Assembly (NCBI RefSeq): GCF_000143415.4
Contig: NW_003314311.1
Span: 727,792 to 791,791, forward strand
Reading direction: 5' to 3'
DNA from: Selaginella moellendorffii
Taxonomy: Eukaryota; Streptophyta; Lycopodiopsida; Selaginellales; Selaginellaceae
Length of the DNA: 64,000 nucleotides
This document shows, piece by piece, positions 43,731 through 57,400 of the stretch (positions are counted from its first letter, which is position 1; each line of letters starts with the position of its first letter). The notes beneath the pieces were generated by a model. That model was not told the DNA's origin. It searched no databases and saw only the letters and a list, made by a program, of their open reading frames with translations. The position numbers and the translations under genes are program-made.

Positions 43731-46700
43731 TGTTAGGGCGTGGCCACCGGGAGAGTGAGAGAGAGAGAGGGAATATTCTGAGGATCAAAATATTCCCCAT
43801 CTTCCTTGTATAAAACCCTTGCCTCACAAGGGCAAGGGGGGGGGGGGCATTTTGTGGAGAGTAGTGAAGCATTTCTCGTGTTTGAGCAAGCGTTGGGGGA
43901 AGTGCCCCTCCTTCCCCCAACAAATGGTGAACCTGGCGTGACGTGCAACACTTTCTGAAGCGTCGTTTCTCTCTTTTCTTTTGGCCGCAGAGTTTGGGAA
44001 GGAATTCCTTGTTCGTCTTGCGGTGGTTTTCTTTGATTTTGAGCGTGTTATATAGGTCTAGAGCTCCTCTTTCCAGCAAGGTATGGCGCTCATCAAGCCG
44101 TGCAGTATTTGAAGAGATACAACGTTTCTTGGGTCGCTCGGATGAGCATTTTGGGGTTTTCACTTTCTCGCCTAAATCGTTAGCTGAATTTCTCAAGGTA
44201 GTGCATTTGGGTTTGTAGATCTGGCCTAGATCTATGAGTAGTGGTAGTGCTTGGCACTAGATTTAGGTGAATTGATGGCATGCAAAAGGATTTTCTCCTC
44301 CAGCTAAATTGGGTCATCTTTGGAGCAGGAATTCGTGCTCCTCCGAGCTTTGTTTTGGATGCCGTTTGTTTCTAGAGGTGCTCCTGATCTTAGGCTTTCC
44401 AGAAATACTAAAGGCGCCTCAATATCAATCTACATCACGGACATGCATATGTTTTTCCACAATGTTGGCATTCTGGGCTACCTCTTCATGGATTTCAAGG
44501 AATATTGAGGTGGCTTCTTCCCAAATTCCTACGATAGAGGGTAGACGGGGCTGAGCTCTTTCCAACGAGCCCACCAACAGTCAAAATGGGGAAGGATTGA
44601 GACTAGAGGACTCATTTTTCTCTTTTGGGCTAAACTTTGTTGGGAGTTCCTTGGGAACAAAGCAATCTTCAAGGAATAGGTAGCCGTAGGAACAGGAATA
44701 GGAGGAGCAAGAACAAGAGTTGGCATAGGAACAGGTGCAAGAGTAGGAGCGAGAGCAGGGGTTACCAGTTATAGGTCCCTGGTTACGGGTTACCGGTTAC
44801 CGGTTACCAGTTACTCCAGCGGCTACTCTGGCAGTTACCCTACAAGTCAACGGCTTAAGGCCTATATCTCCTTCCATTTTGACCCTTATTTCTTTTTGTC
44901 ACAAGCATTTTGGGCAACTTTGAGCAGCTTGGGCACTAGCCTGCAGTCATCTTGCTTCTACCAACCCAGTTGCCTTGACTAGGCATTTGCAGTGTTCAGG
45001 GTATTTGATGCCAATACAAATTAAACGTACGACAAATTGGCGCCCTTTTACCATACCTCAAGGCCCTAAGCTATGGCGCAGCCACCTTTAGCTCGACTCC
45101 AGTTCCATGTTCTGCAGAAGGGGAGTGATTTGCCAACCTTCTCTGGTGTTGGAACAGTCATTGATCACCAGCGGTCTGCCGAAACATTCGAGGATGGCAA
45201 TCTCGTTCTACTCAAGGAGTTTACGCCACCTTCAAAGTTCTCCCCTTGCTGGACCGGCCCCTACTTTGTCCAACAACACATCGGAGGTGGAGCATATGTG
45301 CTAGTTGATGCTGATAGGTGTGAGCTCCCACACGCTCACAACCACTCTCATCTCAAATGCTTCATCCGGTGAGGCGTTCCTCTTCTTTTTCTTTTTCTTT
45401 TTCTTTTTCTTCCTTTCTTTCACTTTACTTTCGTGGCTACTTTTCTTACTTTCAGAGGGTGTTTCTCCATTGGACTGTGGCCCATGCCTTGGATTTCGTG
45501 CTCAGGCTGCATTGTCATTTGTATGGAGGTTCCTCGCTTGGCTCGGTCTATGTTCCAGGTTCTTTGGCCCTTCCTTTATCATTACTATACCGTGCACATT
45601 TCCCACACTCATTCCATATATCTACACTCACAATTCCATCACCAATCACTTCCAACAGCGTTGCCCGCACTTATCTCTAGATGTCCGTCTTGCATCTTTC
45701 ATTCTTTCACCATCATTCACACTTCTGTTTGAGGTCACATTTACACCATACCACAGACGCACATACATGCACCAGCAGCAAAAGACACCACCTCATTTGG
45801 ACGTGCCATGTCCAAGATGTCCTTACGACCATTTGCCGACAACGCACTAGCTTTTCTGGAGTGACTTTCTCCCAACCAGGTGAACCTGTTCACTCAAGGC
45901 ACCTAGGTGGATCTTTAGGCAAGGCCATAGAAGCCGAAGCCACTTTCTTCTGCTCCAGCACTCAGTAGACATATGCCACCTCTCTTTACCGGCAACCCAG
46001 TGACTATGCCGTCCTTTTCAGCTGTTGACTTCTTCAGTCCAACACATCAGATTGGCCACCTTCTCAGAGTGCCACCACCATCTCGGCGCTCCACCATATC
46101 GGTGCTGGAGCAAGCGCAGGAGTAGGAGCGAGAGCAAGTGGTTACCAGTTACAGGTTACAGGTCCCTGGTTACTAGTTACTAGTTACTGGTTCCCGGTTA
46201 CCGGCTACTTTGAGTGGTCAATGCTTACTCTATAGGCCAACGGTTACCAAGGGCCATCTTTTCAAAGTGCCACCACCATCTCGGTGCTCCACTATATCAC
46301 TCTATCTTTCATCATTTCCACACTTACCACCCTTGGGCAACGCATCCCCTCTTCTACCTCTCTTTCTTTCTTGATTTCGGCCAATCCTTAGAGCATACTG
46401 GAAGTCATCAAGAGGCTGCATTTGCATGTTACACTTTTCTGAGCCGAAATCTAGGTACGGGTTAAGTTCTTTGGGTACTCACACTCTTTTTCCTCTATTT
46501 TCTTCTTTTTTTCACACTTTTTCTATACTTTTCTTCACCTTCAGGATCTAGTTTGACTACAGGGTTTCCCACCAGGTTTTCCTCCTTGTCTCCAAACTTC
46601 ACACCTACCTTTTTTCTTTCTTTTCCACTCTGTTTTCTAGAGTTTCTACTATTTCACACAGCTACCAGCACTTGGCATCAGTAGCAGAGGTACACTCTAC

Positions 46701-46941
46701 ACTCTTCGGAGGGTTCTTGCGCGTCTGGAGCCAGCGCAATCCACCCTGGTCGCATGTTAGGGCGTGGCCACTGGGAGAGTGAGAGAAAGAGAGGGAATAT
46801 TTTGAGGACCAAAATATTCCCTATCTTCCTTGTATAAAACCCTTGCCTCACAAGGGCAAGAGGGGGCATTTTGTGGAGAGTAGTGAAGCATTTCTCGTGT
46901 TTGAGCGAGCGTTGGGGGAAGCGCCCCTCCTTCCCCCAATA
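43731..46941 (+). mobile_element. Small non-autonomous LTR element (TGTTAGGGCGTGGCC type)
   Basis: LTRs are about 43731-43922 and 46755-46941 (roughly 190 bp; TGTTAGGGCGTGGCCAC ... CTTCCCCCAACA). AGCAT lies on both sides (43726-43730 and about 46941-46945), consistent with a target duplication. The 2.8-kb interior has no gag or RT. One frame (45073-45372) resembles the C-terminal GPF/Y part of a gypsy integrase (GNLVLLKEF, PCWTGPYFVQQHIGGGAYVL). Two GGTTACC-rich tracts lie at about 44760-44825 and 46140-46215. No clear polypurine tract was found. Confidence 0.7.
45073..45372 (+). pseudogene. Integrase C-terminal fragment inside the small LTR element
   Basis: About 100 codons: LVLLKEFTPPSKFSPCWTGP followed by YFVQQHIGGGAYVLVDADRC and HNHSHLKCFIR. 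This is the GPF/Y module that follows the catalytic core in Ty3/gypsy integrases, here without any core. It is the only pol remnant in this element. Confidence 0.7.
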
Positions 46942-46945
46942 GCAT

Positions 46946-47530
46946 CCTTCCCTTTTATGTTTTTTTCTTTCTCGATTTTAGCCAATCATTGGAATATACC
47001 CTAAGTCATCACAAGATTGTATTTACATATTACACTTTCCTGAGCCGAAATCTAAGTAAGGGTTAAATTCTTTGGGTACTCACTCTTTTTCTTCTAACTT
47101 TCCATGTTTTCTTCATCTTTTCTTTCATATTAGGGTCCAATTTGACTACAAAAATCCCATTGAGATTTCCTCCCTATCTTCAAACTTCATATTTACCTCT
47201 TTTCTTTCTTTTTTCACTTGTTTTCTAGAGTTTCTACTAGTTCACATAATTATTAATCCTTGGCATCACCACTAAAGGTACACTTTATACTCTTTAGAGG
47301 TTTTTATATGTCTAGAGCCAATGCAATCCATTGTGATCATATGTTACAGCATGGCCACTTAAAGAGTATGAGAGTGAGAGAGAGAATATTTTGATTTTTG
47401 GAATATTCCTCATCCTTCGTATAAAACCCTTGCCCCACAAGGGCAATGGGGGCAGGAGGGCATTTGTGGAGAGTGTTAGAGCATTTTTTTGTTGAGCAAG
47501 TGTTAGGGGAGCACCTCTCATTCCCCTAAC
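46946..47530 (+). mobile_element. 3' end of an older copy of the same small LTR element
   Basis: 46946-47343 repeats 46340-46754 (TTTCTTTCTCGATTTTAGCC; CCTGAGCCGAAATCTAAGTA; AGAGCCAATGCAATCCA) and is followed by a third LTR-like unit at about 47344-47530 (TGTTACAGCATGGCCACTTA ... CATTCCCCTAACA). The younger element apparently integrated into or beside it. Confidence 0.65.
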
Positions 47531-47689
47531 ATGTATGAATACAAGAGAACATGAGTGTGCTTAGTTATCATCATCCTAGGTTCAAATGAAGGGACGTTCC
47601 CTACTATGATGTATTTTGACTATACTTAACTTTTCATTTTGCACATGAATACTTTTGATATTGGTTTCATTAGGTTCGAAGCCTTTGAA

Positions 47690-48500
47690 GCATCCACATG
47701 CAAGATTAAAGGTCTAATGTAGTCAAGATATACCAAAATTAAAGGAATTATCAACACCTTTTTGAGATCCACAAATGCCCACTTACAATCCTCAAATTAA
47801 AGCTATCAAATGTGTGTTTGGATCCAAAGACATAACTTATCTTAGATATTACATTTTTTGCAAATATTTACAAGTTGATTCTAACAAACTTGTGAAGTTC
47901 CCTACTTTGAAGTGTGTGAATGATGTGTAACACTTCTTTTAATATTTTGGTCATTTTTTTTATCATGTTTCTGATTATACTACATTATTATAAGCACTAT
48001 TGAAGTCATTCACATTATCTTTCATTTGGTTTAAAGATTGCAAATGGGCATTTGCAAATATCAAAAAAGTGTTGAAAACTCTTTTAGTTTTAATGTATCT
48101 TAACCTTTCATCTTGCACGTGGATGATTCAAGGAATTTAAGCTTAATGAGACCAATATTAGAAGAACCTGCATAGGTCAAGTGTAATCAAGGTACATTAA
48201 AACTAAAGGAGTTATCAACACCATTTTGAGATACATAAATGTTCACTTGCAATTCTTAGACCAGATAAAAGATGATGTGGACAACTTCAAGAAAGCTCAC
48301 AATAATGTAGTATGATCAAAAATATAATTGACATATATGACCAAGATATTGAAGGAAACACTACCTATCATTCACACACTTCAGGGTAAAAACTTCATAA
48401 CTTTTTTAGAGTTAACTTGCAAACCTTTACAAGAAATGTAGTATGTAAGATAAATTGTGTCTTTGGACTCAAACACACACTTCAATAGCTTCAGCTTCAA
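47690..48500. repeat. Foldback-like inverted repeat block
   Basis: The segment around 47805-47935 (GTGTGTTTGGATCCAAAGAC ... GAAGTGTGTGAATGATG) is matched in reverse by about 48365-48495. Between them, copies of an ATTAAAGGAATTATCAACACC segment occur forward at about 47740, reversed at about 48080 and forward at about 48210. The layout is that of a decayed foldback element or rearranged MITE cluster. Confidence 0.55.
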
Positions 48501-50406
48501 ACAAATTTTCTATAGTTGATCCAACACCTTGCTAACATAATGGATATATTCCTCCTATGTCCCCTTTGAGTGGATCAAGATATTATCACTGAAATTGATA
48601 ATTACCTCTTATATATCACAAAAAATCATGTTCATCATCTATTAAAAAGTTGTTAGAGCATTATTTAAACCAAATAATATCATGAAAAACTCATACAAAC
48701 TAAATGATATATAGAAAGCAATCTTGGGAACATTCTCCTAAGCCATTGGCATTTATTAGTACTTAAAAGTAAGATTTAATTTAGTGACTAGTAACTTCAC
48801 TCTATACAATATAAAAAATTGATAGTGTGAGGAAGAGGGTACATATTTAAGGTTGTTATATCATTTAATAGATAATAGTTAATGCAAAATCAATTATTTT
48901 TATTAGGATTTGTCATAAGATGATGTTTACACATCTAAGGACTCTAAGACTTGTGAATAGCACCTTTCTCTCACATTTCCCAAACATTTGTTTGTAAAAT
49001 TTTAATCTCCTTTGGTAACTAATGTTGAACACAAATTTTAATTAGATGAGCATCCCTAGTTGGAATATGATGATGCATTGCAATCTTAAACTTAGACAAT
49101 AGGTCAATATTGAAGAAATTAGCATACTCATGTTTAAGTTGATCAATTGCCATAGCATAAAGACTATCTTAGAAATCTAAAGAGGGAATAAAAGAACAAA
49201 AATGAAACACAATAAAAAATAATGGGAAAATAAAAGTAATGGAAGTAGAAGGGACAAAATGAAATAGAAATGAGAGGAATAAAAGAGATATAAAAGAGCA
49301 TGAGACAAAGGGGAAAAACCTTAAAGTCATACTTAGCATGATTGCACTGCAATAAATTTATACTAAAGATGAGGTCAAAAGCTTAATTTAGCATCACTCA
49401 TAACAACTGGAGCTCAAGCTTAAGACCACCCACATACCTTATTTTGCACACACACATGTGTATGGCTATTGCAATAGAGAATGAAGACTAACTCTGCTAC
49501 ATGGCATAAATGTAAACGGCAATATATAACAATAAGTTGAGCAATAGAAGATGAATTTAAATCCATATCAACTAACACAAAGAGGGTAATATGAGACTTT
49601 AAGTTATCAAACCGAGTTTGAATAATGAACACTAAATGAATTGATACAAAATAAACCCCTTGATGGTTTCTTGAAAGAATAATGAAAGAGTCACTAACTT
49701 ATTTATATAAAGTCCTTCCATTACTTGTGTGACTTTTTTTTTCTTGGAAGCAATTAAACTTACCCAAGCTAGATGTAGAACAAGGACACACACACATCTA
49801 GTAGGGAACCAAACAATATCTCAAGTATAGCCATACATTCAGCCTACCTATTATCATTATTATATATTTGGAAACCTCTATTTGGAAACTCCTATAACAT
49901 TGATTGCTCACAACAAAATCTTACAATGCTTTGCACATTCTTGTACATGCTAACCTCCATAGGTCATGAATTGAATCGAATCACTAAAAATAAAGGAGAT
50001 AATATGGCTACATATGTGGTGTGGCATGTGCCATGCAAATATTATAATGCCTTCAATCATGAAACGCAATCGAAACGTGATTGTGTGTATAATAATTTCG
50101 TGTGTAATTGAGAAAAAAATAAAAAAACTGCATATGTGTCAGAATTTAAGGGATTAGCTATAAGGAAAAACTAAAAATGAATAGAATAAACAAGAAAGAA
50201 CAAACAAGTAAAAATAATATTTAACATCTCCACCAATGTCACATTTTTTCATTTATAATACTGGATGATTTACTTGTAAATTAAAGTGTTAATATTAGAT
50301 AGTATCTCATATACAATATAGACTATTTGATTTTATTGAATAGTCCATCTAAGGGTTTAAATCTAATTCTGATATTTTATATCATAAATACTAATCATTC
50401 TCATAA
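48500..50406. other. AT-rich region with a reverse transcriptase relic
   Basis: At about 48560-48620 the minus strand reads VIINFSDNILIHSK, a decayed form of the RT active-site strand (Y-x-D-D-I-L-I-x-S). The rest is AT-rich. The segment 49740-49920 resembles 10010-10190. No host gene seen. Confidence 0.5.
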
Positions 50407-51309
50407 ATGAAATATAAATTTTTTATTTTAGTTACTTTTTCATATTTTACTATAGCTTATTCTCAAAATATGTTTCATTATGAGGACTATGGAGATAGTG
50501 GAGCAATTCCAGAGCAAATAAGTATGAATAATTTAGCTTCAATATTTTTATTTTTTTTAAGACGCTCATTGCCTTCTGGTGGAAATACACAAGTGGGTTC
50601 TTTATTTTATACATCTTACATGACTCCAGAAGTACACATAAATATGTTATTTGTTGTGCTGTCTGCTAGTATAAATTGTCCAATAAATAATGGTATACAT
50701 GAAATTAGTAATGATGCTACTGGGGTTTTATTATCAAGATTTAGTGAAGAAGTCTATTCATCTTTTCAAAGTGCCAGAGCATCACATTTTATAAGTATTA
50801 TTGGTCAGCATGATATTGGCATTTTTTTAGTTCTATATCAAATACATGGCTATATTTCTAGAAGAATACCCCTTGATAATATTCATGCACATTCAATTCC
50901 ATATAAAATTTGTAACTTCTTAAAAAATAAATTATTTAGTGGATATAAAGGTTTTCATATAGCAACACTTAATCCAGGTGAATTTTTAACACATTTTTAT
51001 AAAGTATATATATTTTTAGTACAACATGATTGTAATACTGTTTTTTATTATGGAAATACAGTTTTATAGGATGCTAAAACTTATGGAGTTAGTTTTGATT
51101 GTAAATTAAGATTACAAGAAGATGGAAATCTTGTACTTTATTCAGCATTTGATTTACAATCACTATATGCAACTGGAACTTATTGTAGGAAATCTAATTG
51201 TGTAAAACCATCAATACTTATTCTACAATTAAATTGCAATCTAGTTTTATATAAAGATGGAAAACCTTCTATACAAATGTGGTCAACTAAAACAGTTTGT
51301 TATAATTAA
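50407..51309 (+). pseudogene. Secreted B-lectin (mannose-binding) protein, one in-frame stop
   Basis: A 300-codon frame beginning with a clear signal peptide (MKYKFFILVTFSYFTIAYSQ). Residues 25-180 form an N-terminal region I do not recognise. From about residue 190 a bulb-type lectin domain follows, with three mannose-binding boxes of the form QxDxNxVxY: QHDCNTVFY (206), QEDGNLVLY (237) and QLNCNLVLY (274; Asp changed to Asn). The TAG at 51067-51069 sits after GNTVL where B-lectins have Trp, so a TGG to TAG change probably killed the gene. The frame continues cleanly to TAA at 51307-51309. B-lectins bind mannose or fucose and often act in defence. The sequence is very AT-rich, in line with its surroundings, and has no introns. 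Confidence 0.75.
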
Positions 51310-54300
51310 TAATTTTAAATGTAATTTAAAGGATGTATTTTACTTTTAAAGATTTTTTTGCTAAAACTTGAATTTTTTTTAGCTTATTCCTAGATCTAGC
51401 TTATATTAATTTTTCTGTGTCACATACACACACATATAACTATAGAATTAATTAGAGTGCCTCCCCAACACCACCAACAGCAAAACATAACCCTTTAGAC
51501 CAAGGTTTTGAGATCACAATTTTAAACCAAACCAAAATCTAATGAATTACTTAAAATTATGGCTTGATGTCACATGAAAAAGTGCTGTACCACATGATAT
51601 TGCATCCTTCATGTGGTGATACATCATTCAGCCACAAAAACATGTATATAATATGTCTTTGTTACTTACATGTATGGGATAGTTTCAATGTCACTCACAC
51701 ATGCTAATCATATCAATATGTTTGATAATTAGGGTCACTATTTAGGTAAGAACACTAATGAAGGTGCTATGTTGGAGACTAGAGGCAGGGGTATCTAGTA
51801 TCAAGGGCAATATTAAGGTGATCTACACTTGAAATATCTAGAAGGTCCTATTTTCATTTTATGACAAGATTGATAAGGAGGTTTTGACATATAATATACA
51901 TAGTCAGGTATAAGAAACATGAGTCATTTCTTAATGTCAAATTTGAATACTTTTGCTATAGATAATCATATCCTATTACTAGAAGTGCAAGATAGACAAC
52001 CTATCCTATATGATTCAGACTGTTCTTTAATATCTGAAAGTGGTAAAGATGAACACTATATGAGGTATCTAATTTGTTGTTAGAAGTGAATTTTTAAGCA
52101 TCCCATTGTAGATTCCAACATTTCCTAGATTCCAGAGGTTTTAGCAATGTATTTTTATTTATTTATTTATTTTTGTGGATGCTCATGAAAATTTATGAGT
52201 TCTGACATATATACTAGTGTGGCCAGTTGTGTATCTTGAGTTAGATATACATATTGTCGGTTGAGCTCTTTCACATATTTATCCTAAGAGGATTTTTCTT
52301 CCATTAGCCCTTTTGATTGTATCAATTGATCATCTAAAAGGAGATGTAGCTTGTCTTTTATTGATGCTGCACCCTTTTCTTTGTCTTTCTTTTGCAAGGT
52401 GTGCTTAGAACTTTCGCTGCCTTTTTTATGAGACAATGGATTACTTATCTATAGACTTCAAAGCCAACATTATATAGAATATGAGGTTTATTGATCCAAA
52501 TTAGGCATATACTACCATAGGCATTTCATTATGTCCTCACTAATATTGCCATGAACCACAAAAGTATAATCTAGAACTAAAGCTGTCAACTAATAGAATA
52601 TTGTTTTAGCCAATGTCAAATTTATGAAGCTCTAGTTGTTACAAGGCTTGTGTCCAGAATTTAAAGTTGGATATATACCATGAAATGCCTTATGCATTGT
52701 GCCACATGAATTATGAGTACTTGATTTAGTTTTTAAACTTCTTATGTCACCAACTCATATCTTGCTCTCATAGCATATCATATAGATTTTACATCCATGC
52801 CATGACTACACACTATATTCTCTCTTGTGAGTAGTTGACTACAAAGTAGTCATATACAATTTTCAACACTTACATATGTGCATGCCATTTGCAAACTGGG
52901 TTGAGTTAAATGGATTAGGAGTGATCATGCATAACAAATGTACAAATTGATATGAATGGAACATATGTTGTAGAGCATCTTGGAGCATAGAGATTCTCTA
53001 AATATTCCCTCTAAGGAATATTCTGAGCATGGGAAAGGATATTCTAAATGGGGGGTATATACCTTTCTTCCAATTGACAATGTATTGAGTTTTCAAGTTT
53101 TTTGCCATGTTTTGAGTGCATTTGTAAGCAAAAGGTGTGCTAGCTACACACCAAAATGGCAACCACAATGGGATGGGTCGATTTCTAGCTAGCCTATCCC
53201 ATTTCCATGTGTTTTCTTCCTTGTTCTTGAGAGTTGTGAGGAATTTGAGCATGATTCTCATTCTTAGTGGTAGAATTTGGGGTGCCTTGGGAGTCAAATG
53301 AGTTTAAGCATAAGATTCACTACCATTCTCACAAATTCCTTTTTTTTATAGTTTTCTTTGGGTTTTAGGACTCATGACTCTCTCACTCTAGTTTTAGGTG
53401 TTTTGGCAAATTGAGTAGATGGGCTTATAGATCTCATCCTTTTTTATCCTTTGGCATCACAATCTGCAAACTTGGTGTAGGAATCATGATATGCAAGGAG
53501 ATTTGAGATGCATGCAGACAAGTATCTTTGACAATGGTATACCTTCCCTACAAGCCATCATTTTCTTAGATCTTTCTGGTGCCTGGTAGATCAGCTCCTA
53601 TGGTTTCTAATGGGCTCTTTCTTTCTTGATTTAGTTCATTCTCTTAGAAGTTCATTTTTTGACTATCAAGGGTTCAAGAAGTTCTTTCTATTTGTTTCAC
53701 GGTTTCTAAGAGTAGTTTCTCAGATCTTGTTCTTCATTTCTAGAAGGAACTTGAGGAGAGCTTTCTTTTGAATCTTGTCTCATGAATTTTGGCCTTGTGT
53801 ATCAAAAGATCTAGCATTAATTCTCTTCTTGCACTATCTATGAGGAGTTTGGAGCTTTCTTGCCTCTTTGCTACTTGGATTTTCTAATATTTGTTTCGTC
53901 CAAGAGCTAGGGTAGTTTAGGGAGTCCTATCTTGCCTATTTTTGCCGTGTTTAGCTTGAGTTTTCCAATTTTCACACTTGCTATTGTTTGTTTCAAGAGT
54001 TTGGGGAAGTTTTCTTGGTGTATAGCTCTTGTTTATTTCAAGAGCTGGGTAATTTCTCCATTGGTTACTAGAGCTTGGGATATATTCTAGACATGTTATT
54101 CAAGGCAGAGGTATGTTGTAACTAAAGATTTTTTCTTGGTTTATGACACAAGTCTGCATTTGCCACTGCTGGGCATCTACAGTTAATGCCCGTGTGAACA
54201 AGGAGTAACTCTATAGAGTATATGACACAACTATTCCCTTATTCCAAGCTTAAGGATGAATCTCTCAATTGCAACATAAGCTAGATTTATATGAATGCAT

Positions 54301-54480
54301 CTCAGACAACAAGTTTTCTTCATCAGTCACAAATTTCGAGAGTGGGCATTTAAATCTTGAGGTGGAGTAGCCAATAATCCATTTTGTCCAACATGCTATG
54401 GATCTAGCTATGTGTGATCCTACTTTAGGGTTTCTCCTATAGGACCATATTGACAATTTTGCCTAATATTGCAGCTCTAA
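51310..54480. other. AT-rich region without recognisable genes
   Basis: No family similarity in any frame that I could identify. Sequence from about 52980 to 54250 may be an LTR or leader of the gypsy remnant to its right, but no matching second copy is present in the window. Confidence 0.4.
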
Positions 54481-57400
54481 TCATATCTTCACCAAGGTGG
54501 CATGATTCTTGGAGCTTGTGAGATCGTTAGTAGGGAAAATGAACTTAGGTGAGAGCTTTGGTAGAGGATGAGTGTGAGGACTTCCCTATGTTGCTCTTTT
54601 CTTTTCATAAGGCTTTTGAGATCGAGAAGAGCCTGCAGTAGCTGCTTTGCGAGCTTTTCCTCTTCCAGCAAAGCAGCAACAAATCTGTGCTTGATTACAC
54701 AATGTGATTCAAGCAATACTAGAAGAGCAAAAAGTGGCCAAGTGACACCATTCCAAGTGTAGTGATGCATATGACTATGCCATAGAGATTGAGAAGGATT
54801 TGACGTGAGAGCTAGGTGTTTCTAGTGTGGCAGAGATGCTTGGGACATCTCTTACTACAGCAGTGTACACCATCTCCAGAACACAGCTACCCGGCCCTAC
54901 TTCAATGCCATGACTAGGACTCACGATGACGGTCATTGTTGGAAGCTACACTCAGAGTAGTGTCCCAGGAAGCAACAGCAAGCTATGATACAGCCCCTTA
55001 TGGGCAACTCAAGCCTCTAGACAGATGGTTACTAGGCAGCACTTCAACAAAAAGCCCTTGAGGCTCCCTTGATATCACAAGATCGTGGGAAGGCAATCGC
55101 AAGGGTTAGCATGGTGAGTCAACACCAATTCTCCCAACCTTGCCTCCCACAACTTTGGATGCAAAGGACCAGGATCTCCAACCAAGCTTTGGCAGAGGAT
55201 AATATTATGGATCTTTCCCCTTTATTTAGAGAAGTTTCCATTCCTTGTGTTTTTGATGGAGCTTGGTGCTTGCAATATTGACAAGGTGGTGTTGGTGTAT
55301 AGATTATCAATGATCAGGAGAAGTAGGTTGCTAAGCTCTCTAAGCTTCATCTGCAAATGAGGTTGAGTACTTTGCTGGGATTAATGTCATGCAACTCACA
55401 AAGGAACTCAAGCTCTACCATGTCCAGTTCACAGAAGATTCACAGCTAGTGATTCGCCAACTCAATGGCAAATAACAAGTTTGGCAATGGCACCTCCAAG
55501 ACTTGTGTAGTAGGTAGTGTCCATGCAGCAACATTTTGATGATGCCACCTTCATTAGCATTCCCCATGAGGAGAATTTTTGGGCTGAGCACTCTCAATGA
55601 GGGAGATGCAACATAGCTTATCACTTTGCTCCAGAGCTTCAAGAATGTGTTTAGATGGGATTACAACCAGCTCCCAAGTGTTCTTATGGACACTCTCATC
55701 CACAAGATTAAACTCTTTGGCAATGCAAGGCCTGTTTATCAATATATGCAGCAATATAACTCAACTCTTCATCTTGTGATCAAGGAGGAGATTCAAAAGC
55801 TCTGGTAGAGAGGTTATTGTTCCTGTGGCTCATTTAGGCTGGGTATCTGACATTGTGCTAGTTCAGAAAGCTAATGGTAAGCTCAAACGATGCATGGGCT
55901 TTAGGGGATTAAACGATATTATTGTAAGCAACCAAAGGGAACAATTTAAGGGACGGTCCATGGGGTTCAAATATAGAGGGAAAGGGCCCATGAACAAGAG
56001 TGCACCCCCTTTTCCAATTGATTAAGGGTCTTGGGATATTTGGGGTTAAACGTCCTTGGGTTTGAATAGTACTGGGCTGGGTGACCTCCCGGGAAGTCCA
56101 AACTCAGGAGCTTACAATTATGTATTGTGATAATTTTTCAACTCCGGTTGTGGATGAAATCATGAATGAGCTTGTTGGTTTCCTTTATATTCCTTCATGG
56201 ATGGCTTCTCCACATATCACTGTGGATCCACCAAATAGAGACAAAAGTCATTTCACACTCCTTAGAGCATCTTCACTTATACAATGCTTCCTTTTGGCCT
56301 TTGCAATGACCCAAACTTGCACTTGTTTGGATTTAGTGCAAAATGGTGTCATTGGCAATGAGAGAAAACAGCCTCCAAGTGCTCTAGATGCTCTAGAAAG
56401 GAATGTGAGGTTGAGCAGAGAACATCAATGTTCACTTGCAAAAGTATGCCAAGGATGTCATAGAAGGTGTATATTATAAAATAATGGAAAGTTGCTCCTA
56501 TTTTCTTCAGAAAACTAGCTTCTTTCAGTGGTTTTTGCTCACTTATGCAGCTCAGACTCATCTTTTGATGACTTTATTCCACAAGGACACTCCTGTTGTG
56601 TGGACTAATCATCATCAGACCATATTTGAGTTGCTTAGACAAGCTCTTCAATAAGCACCAATCTTGTGGGCACCAATACACACATGGCCATTTGAGATCT
56701 TCGTCACAATTGAGAAGGAGGCTTTTGGCATTTGCCCTTGATAGCCTCAGGATGACATGGCCCCTCTCCATGGAATGTTTTTGCCACCTTTTGTTCAGAG
56801 CTCACATCATTTTCCAAGTTTGATTTGATGTACTAACTTTTCTTCTCCATAAGGTTCTATAGACTTCTCACATTTATGCTTGGACCATCTTGATGTAAGA
56901 GTTCAATCTGCAATTCATGTTGAGGAAGAAGCGTGTCTTAGATCTGAAAAAGGCATTGGTTGAGGTTTCTCAAGAAATATCTCCTATTCTAGTAGGCCTT
57001 CAGGATGTGACAACTTTATTCATACCAGTAAACCCCCTCCAACATTATCTTTGGAGCAGCAGTGAGCTTTAGGCATAAATGCCTACAACAACACTTTTAT
57101 TATTGGAGTTCTTTATCAGCACATGCCACAAAGGATCCTTTTGCAATGTGTGGGAGAGGACGAGGTTCCTAACCTTCTTCGGGCTTTCCACAGCTGTGGT
57201 GGCCACTTTTCTGGAGTTGCAACAACTTGTTTTATCTTACATCACAATTTTCATTAGCCAACTCTTTTCAAGGATACTGCTGCCTATGCACAATCATGCC
57301 TGTGATGCCAGAATTGCAACCCTAGGAATTTGGTTCCAACTTTGCCTTTCCATCTCTTGGTTTCTCTAGGGCCCTTCTTCAAATGGGGCCTTGACTTTGT

